Assembly (NCBI GenBank): GCA_030410095.1
Contig: JAUFRC010000001.1
Location: 2,244,501-2,308,500 of the forward strand
Length of the DNA: 64,000 bases
Origin: Paracoccus cavernae
GTDB taxonomy: Bacteria; Pseudomonadota; Alphaproteobacteria; Rhodobacterales; Rhodobacteraceae
Direction of reading: 5' to 3'
Below the pieces are notes generated by a model. The model made no database searches and was not told the DNA's origin. It worked only from the letters and a program-made list of their open reading frames with translations. The position numbers were made by a program, and so were the translations under genes. Numbering within the stretch: the stretch's first letter is position 1; each line of letters begins with the position of its first letter. Below are positions 18,748 through 28,811 of this stretch, one piece after another.

Positions 18748-19128
18748 CTAAGAACGGCGCGATTCTTCGAGGCGCTCCTCTTGTTGCTGGTTGCGCCCGA
18801 TCTGGCGGATCACCTCGGCCCGCCCGAATTCGCGTATGGCGGCCTGCCGCGCCTGCTCGAACCGCGGCAGGATCTGCGTCAGGCTCGCCTTTTCCTGATC
18901 GAGCGCTCCGACCTGGGCCACCGTCATCGCATTGGTCAGCCGCGCCTGAGCCACGGTAAAGGCCTCGGGGTTGTCATAAAGCGCCTGCAAGCGCTCCTCC
19001 ATCACGGCGATCCGGCTGCGGCTCGCCTCGACATGGGCGCGGAATGCCGAAAAGCGCCGCATTTCGAGATCGGATTTCAGCTGCGCCAAACGGCCGAGCT
19101 TTCCAAGCGTCCCGCGATCCTGCCTCAT
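18748..19128 (-). CDS. FliJ-like flagellar coiled-coil protein
   Basis: 126 residues, intact. Almost entirely helical with heptad-like spacing (LAQLKSDLEMRRFSAFRAHV, ALDQEKASLTQILPRFEQAR), charged, and without signal peptide. It is the last gene of the flagellar export operon, and its ATG overlaps the flhB stop. Length, coiled coil and position fit FliJ, the export chaperone/ATPase stalk, but similarity at this level is weak and the name is inferred from context. Confidence 0.55.
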   Translation of the reverse strand: MRQDRGTLGKLGRLAQLKSDLEMRRFSAFRAHVEASRSRIAVMEERLQALYDNPEAFTVAQARLTNAMTVAQVGALDQEKASLTQILPRFEQARQAAIREFGRAEVIRQIGRNQQQEERLEESRRS

Positions 19129-20229
19129 GGTTTCTTCCGTCCCTTCGGCGGGGGCGCATTGCCCCAGCCCTCGCGCACCTTGCGGCGGACATGCTCGGAA
19201 TAGCGGATCGCCGCGGCCACGGCGGCAAAATGATCGACGTTGATCTCCTCGCCGATCTTGACCGTGGCATGCAGCGCGCGCGCCGCCGGTGGGTCCGACC
19301 AAAGCGGGACGTTGTGTTCGGCCGCGCGCTCGCGGATGCGTCGCGCGATCTCGTCCACCCCTTGGCCAGACAGACCGGCGCCACGCCCGATCCACGTTTC
19401 CACTGCAGCGCGACCGCGTAATGGGTCGGGTTGACGATCACCACATCGGCCTTTTGTACGTCGTCGAGCATCCGGTTCATGATCATGTCGACGCCGCGCT
19501 GCCGTCGCGCCGCTTTGAAATGGGGATCGCCCTCGCTGTGCTTGTGCTCGTCCACCATCTCCTTGCGCGACATCCGGTTGCGCTTGCGGTAATCGAGGTG
19601 CTTCCAGAACAGATCGACCCCGCAAAAACCACGGAAACCCCAAAGCGAGATAGATGGTGCGCTGCAGGATCAGGGTCATGCCCTCGACCCATTGCCAGTC
19701 GGCCATGAAATTTGCATTGAGCAGCATTGCCATCAGCGACCGGAACAAAAGCACGCCTCCGACGCTCACCAGTGCGACCTTGCCCAAAGAGATCGCAAAG
19801 TTCACGAGGCCGCTTTTCCAGAACTTCTGCCCCGCATTCTTGATCGGGTTGAGCCGTTTGAAATCAAAGGCGACTTTTTCGGTGTAAAGGTAAACGAGCG
19901 CTGCGCGATCTGGCCCAGCAAAACGCAAAGCCCCATCAAGGCAATCGCGGCGCAGGTTGCCAAAGTCGCATGCAGGAAAATCGCCCGCCCCTGATCCAGC
20001 ACATCCTGCCCCGCCTGCTCGGGCCAAGGCTCGTCACCTAAAAGCCGCGCGGCCTTGGTCACCCAAGAGGGAACGGCAATCGCACCCAGAGCGGCAAACG
20101 CCCCCAAAGGCCGAGATACATCAAGGCGGAGTTCAACTCGAGCGATCGGGGAACGTCGCCCTCGTCCCGCGCTTGGCGCAGCTTTTGCTCGGTGGCGTCG
20201 AACTGCTTGTCGTCGTTATCCTCCTCCAT
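19125..20229 (-). CDS. flhB: flagellar export protein FlhB (about four frameshifts)
   Basis: Export-gate switch protein of the flagellar type III system, about 360 residues. The N-terminus MEEDNDDKQFDATEQKLRQA matches FlhB, then hydrophobic helices and FKRLNPIKNAGQKFWKSG. The self-cleaving NPTH is in VIVNPTHYAVAL and is preceded by MSRKEMVDEHKHSEGDP. Breaks lie near 20108 (G5 for G6), 19904, 19620 (unclear: one extra T or two missing bases) and 19365 (G4 for G5). Overlaps fliR and the FliJ-like gene. Confidence 0.9.
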
Positions 20230-20980
20230 CACAGCCCCGGCAGAATGAGGCTCATGAGATGCTCGGACCAGACCGAGAGGATCGCGGGAACCAGCAGGCT
20301 CAACGCAACAAGCGCCATGAGGATGGCCGCCGGCGCACCGATGAAGACAACCGGCAGGGCCGGCATGACCTTGCTGATGACGCCGGAGAGCGCCTGAAAG
20401 AGTAGGCCGCCCAGGATGAAGGGCGCCGCCAGAACCATCGCCAGCCCGAAGCTTTTAAGAATGATCGCGACGACCGCGGGAAGAAGGACCGCACTATCGG
20501 CCCATGCCCCCAGACCGCGCAGAGTAAAGCTGTCGCCCAGAATGTCGCAAACCAGCAGCGGAAAGCCCAGAGCCATCAGCAAGGCGGCGCCCGCCAAATG
20601 CAGCAGGTTTCCGATCGGATGGGGCGCGAATTCATTCGTCACCCCCATGATTTGCGACAAGCATGCCGTCGTCGCAATTGTCGAAGCGGCCACGTCCAGG
20701 GACAAGGCCGCAAGCCGCACAATCATCCCGAGGGCAAGGCCGGTCACCGCCTCGGCGCCCGCCGCAAGGGCCAATGTGACCGGTTCCGCCCCGATCAAGC
20801 CGGCGGGCGGCACCTCGGGCAGAAACAAGGGGTGAGCCCCATCGCCAAGGCGATCTTCAGCCGTGCCGGCATCAGCCTTTCGGCAAAAACCGGCATGGCA
20901 AGCAGACAGGCCTGCACACGGCAATAAACCAGAGCCGCCGCAATAACCGTGACTATGGGGGCCCCCGTGAGGTCGATCAT
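20229..20980 (-). CDS. fliR: flagellar export protein FliR (one frameshift)
   Basis: Integral membrane component of the flagellar export gate, about 250 residues. N-terminus MIDLTGAPIVTVIAAALVYCRVQACLL and later LSQIMGVTNEFAPHPIGNLLHLAGAAL and FGLAMVLAAPFILGGLLFQ follow the FliR pattern. Adding one C in the run near 20830 joins AMGLTP to LFLPEVPPAGL. Its start overlaps the flhA stop and its end overlaps flhB. Confidence 0.9.
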
Positions 20981-23051
20981 GCGGCGACGGTTCCCAAAAC
21001 GCGGATATTGGCGCTCGGGTCGATCTCGTCGAGCCCCATCACCGGCACCGTTACATCCGAGGTCTCCAGCATCGAGCGCACCAACCGCCGCCTGTGATCG
21101 GCCACAGCGAGAACCGGCGCCGCAGTCGAGCCGGCACTGCCGAGCGCAAGCTTGACCGCATCCGAGAGCCTGCGCTGCATCTGCAGGACGGGCAATTGGC
21201 TCTGCCGGCCAGCCTCGGATTCGGTGCGCAGGAACTCAGCCTCCCATTGCGGATGCAGCTGGATGATGTCGAGCTGCCCCTCTGAATTGGCATATTGTTC
21301 GGTGATCTGGCCGCGCAGCCTGCGGCGGACCATTTCGTAGATCATCGTCGGGTTTTCCGCCCCTTCGTCTCCTGGATCGCATCGACGATCAACATGAGGT
21401 TGCGGATCGAGTGTTTCTCCGCGAGCAGGGCGCGCAAAACCGAAAGCAGCAGCTCGGGCGAGACCTTGTCGGGGATCATGCTGTCGAAAAAGCGCTGGTT
21501 GACCATCGCCCGCTTTTCGTCCGAGACCTGACGCAGCTCCTGCATCAGGCGCTGCAGGCCGGAAAGCGTCAACAGATTGGGCAGGCTGTTCTTGACGATC
21601 TCGAGAAGATGGGTCGAAAGCACCTCCATCGGCGTGACAACGGTCGCACCAAGCACGGCGGCTTCGTCCTGAAGCTCCTCATCGATCCATTTCGCGGGCG
21701 TGCCGTAAACCGGCTCGGTGATCTGGGTGCCTGGCAAATCGGCCAGAACCTCGTCGCTGCCCAAGGCCAGCACATCCTGCGCAACCAAACTGCCGCGCCC
21801 GCGGATCACGCCATGCACCCGAATAACGTAATCCCCGCCGAGAAACTCCTTGCTGTCGGTGATGCGGACCTCCGGCAGAATGACCCCGAAACTGCGCGCG
21901 ATATGGAGCCGCAGATTGGTAATCCTGCTCCCCAGCCCCCGCGTTTCACTGAGCGCACTCGCAACAAGAAGCGGGCTGATCTCGACGCTGATTTCGTCCA
22001 TGTCCAGCACATCGCCGATATGGGTTTCGCGACTTGGCAACTCCGGCTCGATCTCGTCGTCGCCGGACTGGAGCTCGGATTCGCCCGACTTTCCATGTGC
22101 GTAATAGGCAACGCCCCCAGAACCGCCGCAAGGAACAGAAAAATCATGCCCGGCATGCCGGGGATAAGAGCCATGACCGCAAGCCCGAGGCCCACAATCG
22201 CCAAGGCCTGCCAGTTTCGCCCGACCTGTTGCGACAACATATCGGCGGTATTGCCGGCCGCACCACCGCGCGACAGCAACAAAGCCGCGGCCATCGAGGT
22301 GATCAGCGCCGGAATCTGCGCGACCAGCCCGTCACCAATCGTCAGATGCGAATAGGTCGACAAAGCATCCGAGGCGGGCATGCCATGTACCAAAATCCCG
22401 ACGGCCAAACCGACAATCAGGTTGATCATCGTGATCACCAGACCGGCAATCGCATCGCCTTTGACGAATTTCGACGCACCATCCAGCGAGCCGTAAAGCT
22501 GATCTCGCGTTGCTCGTTGACACGCCGCCGCTTGGCCTCCTCGTGATCGATCGCGCCCGAGTTGAGATCCCCGTCAATCGCCAGCTGCTTGCCCGGCAGC
22601 GATCCAGAGCAAAACGCGCAGAAACCTCGGCCATCCGGCCCGAACCCTTGGTGATCACCATGAAGTTCACCACGGAGATCACGGCGAAAACCGTCAAGCC
22701 GATGAGCAAGGACCCGCCCGCCACGAATTGCGCAAAGCCGCTGATGACATGGCCGGCCGCATCCTTGCCCTTGTCGCCCTCGGTCAGGATCAGCCGCGTC
22801 GAAGAAACGGTCAGCGACAGACGGATGAGCAGGGACACGAGCAGAAGCACGGGAAAGGCCTGAAAGTCGGTAGGCTTTTCCACCAACGAGGCCACCACGA
22901 GGATCAGCATCGCGGTCGCGATTGAAAAGGCGAAACCGGCATCGAGCAGAATAGCAGGCATCGGTACGACCATGGACATCACGATCATCACCAGCACTGC
23001 GGTGATGATCAGGGGCCGCATTCCGGCAAAGGCGCTCATGGCACTACTCAT
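20977..23051 (-). CDS. flhA: flagellar export protein FlhA (four frameshifts)
   Basis: Largest export-gate protein, about 693 residues: N-terminal membrane half (MRPLIITAVLVMIVMSMVVP and later helices) with the FHIPEP-type stretch FPVLLLVSLLIRLSLTVSST, then a cytosolic half with RITNLRLHIARSFGVILPEV and LSTHLLEIVKNSLPNLLT. Breaks near 22608, 22492, 22114 (G5 for G6) and 21359 (G4 for G5). The start MSSAMSAFAG overlaps the preceding small gene; a second ATG is four codons further in. Confidence 0.93.
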
Positions 23052-23322
23052 CGCGGGCTCCCTGAGTCTCCGTCGCAGGTCCAAGAATTCGGTCCGCCTG
23101 CCAGACGGGGCCCCGCATCATCCCCGAACGGCGCAGGATGATGAGCACCTCCAAACGGTCGGCGGGCGGCAAATCCCTGATCCGCTGCTCGGTTTCGGCC
23201 GCAAGCTCTGCGCCATCGCGCAAACGGTCGAGCGCATCGCGGACAATGGCCTCCTTTGCGGACGGCGCCTCGGCCTGCACCGTTGATGCGGCCAGTAGCG
23301 GCGCGAAAATGAGTGCGATCAT
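23044..23322 (-). CDS. small exported protein in flagellar operon, 92 aa, unknown
   Basis: Begins MIALIFAPLLAASTVQAEA, a signal peptide. The mature part is about 75 residues, helical and charged (KEAIVRDALDRLRDGAEL, DRLEVLIILRRSGMM). It overlaps motA upstream by four bases and flhA downstream by eight, so it is surely part of the operon. I do not recognise the family; a periplasmic accessory of the motor is a guess. Confidence 0.65.
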   Translation of the reverse strand: MIALIFAPLLAASTVQAEAPSAKEAIVRDALDRLRDGAELAAETEQRIRDLPPADRLEVLIILRRSGMMRGPVWQADRILGPATETQGARDE

Positions 23323-24185
23323 CCCACCCTCTTGATCTCGCGAAGTGCGGTTTCAACGCTGACGAAAGAAGGCCGGAGGTGGCTCGGCGTGGCTTGGCGA
23401 CCAACTTCGACACACAGGTTGGTGGCATGCTGATGAAGAGCCGCAATCAGGGCGGCCTTGATCACATCAAGAAAGGACTGGTCCTGTTTGACCACGCTGG
23501 TCAAACGCTGCGCCAAAGGCGCGACCAGGCCGTAAGCCAGAAACACGCCCAGAAAAGTACCGACCAACGCCCCGCCAATCATCTTGCCCAAAACCTCCGG
23601 AGGCTGGTCGATCGAAGCCATGGTCTTCACGACCCCCAGAACCGCGGCGACAATGCCCAATGCCGGCAAGGCATCCGCGAGGTTTTGCAGCGCGTGGGGA
23701 ACGTGCAAAGCCTCCTCCTTCATGAGACCGATGCGGCGCGAAAGCATCTCTTCGACCTGATAGGGGTCGTCGTAATTCAGGCTGGCCGAGCGCAGGGTAT
23801 CCGTGACCAGCTCGACCGCTTCGTGATCGGCGAGGATGCGCGGATAGGCTTGAAAAATCGGGGAACTTTCGGGGTTCTCGATATGCTCTTCGAGTTCGAC
23901 TGGACTGTTTCGCGCCAACCGGAGAAGTTGAAACAGCAGGCAAAGAATATCCTGATAATCGGCCTCGGTCCACTTTCCGCCTTTGAAAACCCGCCCGATA
24001 CCGGAAACGGTATGTTTGATCGTGCCGCCATCATTCGACAATGCATAAGCCCCTGCGGCGGCTCCACCAATCATCATCATTTCAAAGGGAAGCGAATGCA
24101 GGATGACGCCCATCTTCCCGCCCGCCAGAATATATCCGCCAAAAACCATAATAAAAGTCAAAGCGATGCCGATGACGCCAATCAT
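23319..24185 (-). CDS. motA: flagellar motor stator protein MotA
   Basis: Proton-channel stator subunit, 288 residues, intact. It begins MIGVIGIALTFIMVFGGYIL and has the MotA helices and cytosolic loop (LPFEMMMIGGAAAGAYALSND, then ALPALGIVAAVLGVVKTM and LVGTFLGVFLAYGLVAPLAQ). The loop carries the charged residues that contact the rotor (HVPHALQNLADALPALG region). No motB is in this window, so its partner must be elsewhere. Confidence 0.93.
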   Translation of the reverse strand: MIGVIGIALTFIMVFGGYILAGGKMGVILHSLPFEMMMIGGAAAGAYALSNDGGTIKHTVSGIGRVFKGGKWTEADYQDILCLLFQLLRLARNSPVELEEHIENPESSPIFQAYPRILADHEAVELVTDTLRSASLNYDDPYQVEEMLSRRIGLMKEEALHVPHALQNLADALPALGIVAAVLGVVKTMASIDQPPEVLGKMIGGALVGTFLGVFLAYGLVAPLAQRLTSVVKQDQSFLDVIKAALIAALHQHATNLCVEVGRQATPSHLRPSFVSVETALREIKRVG

Positions 24186-24194
24186 TGCGGGATC

Positions 24195-24740
24195 CTATTT
24201 CTCTCGGGCACGTCGGGCACCCATATATGTCGTTAAAACCGCCGCCTGAGCCGGGTCGACAGAGGCGATTATTCTTGCCCCGTTTTCAGGTTGGACGCGC
24301 ATCAGGATTTCCGCCGCAAACTCGGGCGGCAAATTCGAGAGAACCGTTGCCGCCTGATCCGGCTTCATTTGATCGTAAACCGCTATCAAACGATCAACAT
24401 CTTCCGTCACGCCCTTCGAAGCGTCGGTCGCATTGTTTTTCGAAAACTCTTTGGACTTCTTTATCTCGGCCAAACGCTGGGTCAGCTCTGCCTCTGCTGC
24501 CGCGACTTCAGCTTTTTTGCTCTCGATATCTTGCAAATAGCGCTCGATCCGGAGCGAACGCTCTTGCAATGTCTGAGCAAGAACCACCGCCTCGGGTACA
24601 TCATCGCAGCCTTTAAGCAGCTCGGCCGGAGCGGCGAAAGCAGTCAGGCGGCCGGAGCCCAGAGCCAGGATTGCGGCCTGCGCGCCTGCAAGCAAAAGCA
24701 AGCTTCCACCCAGCGCCGGAAGGATATGTTTACGCATCAT
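24195..24740 (-). CDS. MotE-like flagellar protein (MgtE N-domain fold)
   Basis: 181 residues, intact. An N-terminal signal or membrane segment (ILPALGGSLLLLAGAQAAI) is followed by a coiled coil (IESKKAEVAAAEAELTQRLAEIKKS) and a C-terminal domain like MgtE-N (YDQMKPDQAATVLSNLPPEF, AEILMRVQPENGARIIASVD). This is the build of MotE, the periplasmic chaperone of MotC in rhizobia. It ends 9 bases before motA. Confidence 0.75.
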   Translation of the reverse strand: MMRKHILPALGGSLLLLAGAQAAILALGSGRLTAFAAPAELLKGCDDVPEAVVLAQTLQERSLRIERYLQDIESKKAEVAAAEAELTQRLAEIKKSKEFSKNNATDASKGVTEDVDRLIAVYDQMKPDQAATVLSNLPPEFAAEILMRVQPENGARIIASVDPAQAAVLTTYMGARRAREK

Positions 24741-25077
24741 TGCCCTCCGTCTGCCGCATGCGGCGCCGCTTGGTCGTCAGAAGCTTGCCTTCGCGTAGCG
24801 GAGCAAATTTCTGTTGGAGCACCCAATAGGCTTTTTCCTGCTTGGCGCGCTCGATTTCCTCGGAAAGTCCGGCTGTCGCCTTCAAGGCCTCGCTTCGCGC
24901 GGAGAGAATGGATTTCTCCAAGCGCGCGATCTCGCCGATCAAAACCGCAATTGCACCGCCAATTCCGCTTTCAAGGTTGTTCAGACGTCGAAGCTTTCGG
25001 GTAAGGGAAAAGCAAAATCCGGAAAGCAGAAAGCAGGCGACGAAAAGAAGAATCTCGACAAAATGAAGGGTCATCAT
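24730..25077 (-). CDS. DUF6468-like flagellar operon membrane protein
   Basis: 115 residues, intact. One N-terminal helix (HFVEILLFVACFLLSGFCF), then a basic and coiled-coil region (LRRLNNLESGIGGAIAVLIG, KATAGLSEEIERAKQEKA). It matches the build of the alphaproteobacterial DUF6468 proteins found between fliL and motE-like genes. Start ATG overlaps the fliL stop and its end overlaps the next gene. Function unknown. Confidence 0.6.
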   Translation of the reverse strand: MMTLHFVEILLFVACFLLSGFCFSLTRKLRRLNNLESGIGGAIAVLIGEIARLEKSILSARSEALKATAGLSEEIERAKQEKAYWVLQQKFAPLREGKLLTTKRRRMRQTEGNDA

Positions 25078-25551
25078 TGAATTCGAAACTCCGTGATAAG
25101 AATGTCATTGAATGCGCCCTCCCCAAAATGAAGGTCAGGCGTGTCGAGAGTTCGTTGCGCACGACATCGATGATCCCCTTCTTTTCGAAGGCCAAAGGGT
25201 CAATCTCCGACAAGAACCCGTTGAACGCATCCAGAATACGCGGCTGAAGAAATTCGATCTGCGCCACATTTTCCGGCTTTGCCGCGACTTTCACCGCCAA
25301 AGCCAAAGTGCGCGATTTCGGACCCGACAGGGTCAGAGCTATTTGAGGAAGGTCGACGAACACATAGTCGGAAACGAAAGCGATTTCTTTGGGATCTTTT
25401 TTTCCATTAGAGAAAGCGGCGAGAACACTCCGAAGAAACCCAACGAGACTCCGGCAAAAAGGGCCAGAAGAGGCACCACGAGAATCAGAAGGCGCCCGCG
25501 TTTCTTTGGCGCATCTCCGGCCCCATCCATATCCGCAACATCGCTCATCAT
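25074..25551 (-). CDS. fliL: flagellar basal body-associated protein FliL (two frameshifts)
   Basis: About 159 residues. Short cytosolic N-terminus (MSDVADMDGAGDAPKKRGR), one helix (LLILVVPLLALFAGVSLGFF) and the periplasmic FliL domain (AFVSDYVFVDLPQIALTLSG, LDAFNGFLSEIDPL). The A7 run near 25401 must be A8 (MEKKDPKEIAF), and G4 near 25120 must be G5, which restores the typical ending ILITEFRIQ. Probably stabilises the stator. First gene of the minus-strand flagellar operon, behind a CtrA box. Confidence 0.88.
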
Positions 25552-25589
25552 GATTCTCCTTTTGATGGGCCATGCTTAGCAGGGATCGG

Positions 25590-25604
25590 CTAACCGATTA
25601 TTAA
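25590..25604. promoter_or_regulatory. ctrA box: candidate CtrA binding site between fliL and fliF
   Basis: CTAA, seven bases, TTAA. This is one mismatch from the CtrA consensus TTAA-N7-TTAA. It lies in the 112-base divergent promoter region of two flagellar operons, 39 bases from the fliL start and 60 bases from the fliF start. CtrA control of the alphaproteobacterial (fla2-type) flagellum is known in Rhodobacteraceae. Confidence 0.6.
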
Positions 25605-25663
25605 TCGCGATCGGGCATTCTTGCTTAAACGACGAACAATCGACCGATTCGAGAGGCCCCGGT

Positions 25664-27250
25664 TTGCTAAAATTGCAGGAATTTTTGCGTACTCAGACCT
25701 TGAGGCAAAAGGCTACGATGGCCGGAGCATTCCTGGTCACCTTCATGGGCATACTCGCATTCGCCTGGTTCGCGAATCGCCCGAATATGGCACTGCTTTA
25801 TTCGGGTCTGGACCCTTCGCAGTCCGGCGGGGTGATCGATGCCATTTCGCAATCGGGCGCCATCTACGAGATACGCGGCGATCGATCTGGGTGGAACAGC
25901 CGCGGCGCGACGAGCTCAGGATGACGCTTGCGGGTCAAGGGCTGCCTTCGACGGGCAGCAGCGGCTACGAGCTTCTGGACGGCATGTCCGGTTTCGGCAC
26001 CACCTCCCAGATGTTCGACGCCGCCTATTGGCGCGCCAAAGAGGGCGAGCTGTCGCGCACCATTCTGGCCCTGCCGAATGTGAAAACGGCGCGCGTCCAT
26101 CTCGCGGTACCCGGCGGGCGTGGCTATCGCCAGGAAGCAAAGGCCTCGGCCTCTGTCACGTTAACCACGAATGGGGCCGCCATTACGCCCACGCAGGCGC
26201 GTGCGCTACGCTACCTTGTGTCGTCGGGCGTCCCCGGCATGTCGAATGAACAGGTCACGGTGATCGACAGCGAGCGCGGCGTGATCGCCTCGAGCGATGA
26301 AATGGCAAGCGAAAATCGGGAAACCGACATGAAGCGCAATGTCGAACGCATTCTCGAAGCGCATGTCGGTTCCGGAAATGCGGTGGTCGAGCTGCATCTC
26401 GATACAGTGACCGAGGCGGAGCTTTTGACCGAGCAGCGCTTTGATCCGCAAGAGCGCGCCCTCATCTCGGAAGAAAACGAAGAGAGCACGGACGAAAGCT
26501 CGAATGCTGCGGCCGGTCCGGTAACTGCCGCGTCGAACCTCCCCGAGGGCCAGAACAACAGCGACAGCCAGAACCGTTCCTCACGCGCCGAGACCCGCCA
26601 GCGCTCGAATTTCGAGGTCAGCCGCGTTACGCGCGAGGTCCGCAAACAGCCCGGAGACATCCGTCGCCTCAGCGTTGCCGTTCTGGTTAACGGCACGACC
26701 CAGACCAGCGAAGCGGGCGAAACCACCATCGTCCCGCGTCCGGAGGCAGAGCTCGCCACCATCCGTGAGCTTGTCGCCTCGGCGGTCGGCTTCGACGAAG
26801 CGAGGGGCGACCAGATTACGGTCAAATCCCTTAACTTCGTAGGCTTCGGCTCCGAAGGTACCGCCGTCGCCCCGACCCTCGTGGAAAGGCTTGAGGTGAA
26901 CGCCCTCGCGCGGATCGCCTTGATCGGGATCTTCGCTCTGGCGCTGGTCCTCTTCATTTTCCGCCCGATCCTCAAGGCAAGGTTGGCGGGGGCGCGGCAA
27001 CGCTGGACAGCAGCCTTCCACTGCCGGCTGCCCTTGCATCGTCCGAGCCAGAAGGCGTGGGATTCACCACGAGTTTCGATGATGATTCCGTGCCCGACAT
27101 CTCGATGGCGATCCCGGAATTCGACTTCGTCCCGATCGAAGGCCCTCCGCCGGATCCGGTCGCGAGGCTGCGTGAGCTGATGAAATCACGACAGGAAGAA
27201 AGCCTAAAAATCCTCTCGAGCTGGATCGAGAAGAAGGAGGACGCCCTTGA
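25664..27250 (+). CDS. fliF: flagellar MS-ring protein FliF (three frameshifts)
   Basis: Forms the membrane-embedded MS ring. About 530 residues: N-terminal helix (ATMAGAFLVTFMGILAFAWF), ring-building domains (ALLYSGLDPSQSG, GELSRTILALPNVKTARVHL, NVERILEAHVGSGNAVVELH) and a second helix (IALIGIFALALVLFIFRP), then a FliG-binding tail (LKILSSWIEKKEDA). Breaks near 25882, 26978 (A2 for A3, giving LKAKVGGGAATLDSS) and 27244 (C3 for C4), the last placing the stop over the fliH start. Confidence 0.92.
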
Positions 27251-27807
27251 GCGCGGCCGCACTGAAACTGGATTGCTTCTCCCGTCCCGAACCCGAGCTC
27301 CAACCGCCTGAGCCGGACGATAGCGCGGCCGCATTCGAGCGGGGCTACGCGACAGGGTTCGAGGCCGCCCAAAGCCTGATCGCAGAAAATCTTGCCCGCC
27401 AACTCGGGCAGTTGGGCGAGCAGCTTGAGCAGGAGCGGCAGGACGATCTGCGCAGGCGTCGCGATATCCTTGGCGCGATCACCCCGCTTCTGGGCGGCAT
27501 CATCGACGTGCTCGGACCGGCCGGTGCGCGTGACCAGCTTGGCGCGATGCTGACGACCGAGCTCGCACGGCTGGTGGAATCGGCGCCGCTCAAACGCTGT
27601 ACGATCCGGTGCCACAGCGAATTCGAAGACACCGTCCAGGCCCATGCCGAAAGCTACGACGGAAAAATGCTGCGCATCGAATCCGGCCCCGACTTCGAGG
27701 GCGTCGAACTCTCGGTCGACGGCGGCATCATCGTCTTCGACCCGCGTTTCGCCACCAACAAGATCAAATCGATGATCGAAAACCTACTGTGCGGAGCAGA
27801 GCCATGA
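27247..27807 (+). CDS. fliH: flagellar assembly protein FliH-like
   Basis: 186 residues from a TTG start at 27247 that overlaps the fliF stop; GGAGG precedes it. A charged helical middle (IAENLARQLGQLGEQLEQER) precedes a globular C-terminal half (VELSVDGGIIVFDPRFATNK). Size, helix content and location between fliF and fliN fit FliH, the regulator of the FliI export ATPase. FliI itself is not in the window. The ATG of fliN overlaps its end. Confidence 0.72.
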   Translation: MSAAALKLDCFSRPEPELQPPEPDDSAAAFERGYATGFEAAQSLIAENLARQLGQLGEQLEQERQDDLRRRRDILGAITPLLGGIIDVLGPAGARDQLGAMLTTELARLVESAPLKRCTIRCHSEFEDTVQAHAESYDGKMLRIESGPDFEGVELSVDGGIIVFDPRFATNKIKSMIENLLCGAEP

Positions 27808-28060
27808 ACGACCACGCAAGCCTTATCGCTACGGACCATATTCAGGTCGAGGTGACCATCCGGCTCGGCGGAACGAAAATGTCCGTCGCAGAAATCGCGC
27901 GGCTGCGGCCCGACGACATCGTCACGCTGAACCAAAGCATGACCGAGGGGTCGAGCTTTGCATCGGCGACAAGGTCATCGCGCGCGGCGAACTGACTGCG
28001 GTCGAAGGCGAGGATGACCGCCTCTCGGTGCGCATCCTCGGGGCGGCGCAAGAAACGTGA
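27804..28060 (+). CDS. fliN: flagellar motor switch protein FliN (one frameshift)
   Basis: About 85 residues, the SpoA-domain C-ring protein. DHIQVEVTIRLGGTKMSVAEI and LRPDDIVTLNQSMTEG lead to the typical VELCIGDKVIARGELTAVEG and a hydrophobic end. The G4 run at 27946-27949 must be G5 to join the halves. Start overlaps fliH (ATGA). The stop TGA shares bases with the GTG start of fliP. FliM and FliG are not encoded here. Confidence 0.88.
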
Positions 28061-28772
28061 AAACCCGCATTCTCCTTGCAATCGCGGCCCTGAGTCTTTG
28101 CCCGCTTCGGGCTTCGCTCAGGATATGGCCGATCTGGACGCGGTCACCAACGGAATCGGCCGCAACGCCATCGGGATGATGGTGCTGTTGACGGCCCTAT
28201 CACTCGCCCCCGGCATTGCCATCACCGTGACCTGCTTTCCCTTTATCGTGACGGTTCTGTCGATCCTGCGCCAATCGATCGGACTGCAGCAATCGCCGCC
28301 AAACATGCTCATCGTCAGCCTGTCGATCTTCCTGACATGGTTCATCATGGATCCGGTCCTGAGCGAGGCCTGGCGTGTTGCTGCCGTCCCCCTGCGCGAC
28401 GGGCAGATCACCCTCGAGGAGGCCATTGCCCGCGGCATCCCGCCCTTCCGCCACTTCATGGAGCTGCGGACCAATCCCGAAACTCTGGCGCATTTCTCCG
28501 AGATCGCGCCTGCTCGGATCGACAATCCCGACAGCCTGTCGATCCTGATCCCGTCCTTCATGATCAGCGAAATCCAGCGCGCTTTCGAGATCGGCTTTCT
28601 GATCGCCCTGCCCTTTCTCATCATCGACCTCGTTGTGTCGGCGGTGCTGATGTCGATGGGCATGATGATGGTTCCGCCAGCGGTCGTGTCGCTGCCGTTC
28701 AAGCTGGCCTTTTTCGTAGTCGTCGACGGCTGGGAGATGATCGCGGGCGCTTTGGTGCGCAGCTATCAGTGA
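28057..28772 (+). CDS. fliP: flagellar export protein FliP (frameshift in signal peptide)
   Basis: Export-gate membrane protein, about 239 residues. A GTG start at 28057 overlaps the fliN stop and opens a signal peptide (MKTRILLAIAALSLLPASGFAQ) once the T3 run at 28099-28101 is read as T4. The conserved core is present: VLLTALSLAPGIAIT, IVTVLSILRQSIGLQQSPPN, LIPSFMISEIQRAFEIGFLI and MSMGMMMVPPAVVSLPFKL. It is the last flagellar gene of the plus-strand operon; fliQ is missing from the window. Confidence 0.93.
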
Positions 28773-28811
28773 CCGGACGCGGATCAGACACGCGAGCGGA
28801 CCCGCGTTTGG

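Noticed and set aside
25395..25405. A7 run in fliL as a programmed frameshift site
   Set aside because: Slippery A runs can be used for recoding, but the same one-base pattern occurs in dozens of other genes and run types, so a sequencing error is simpler.
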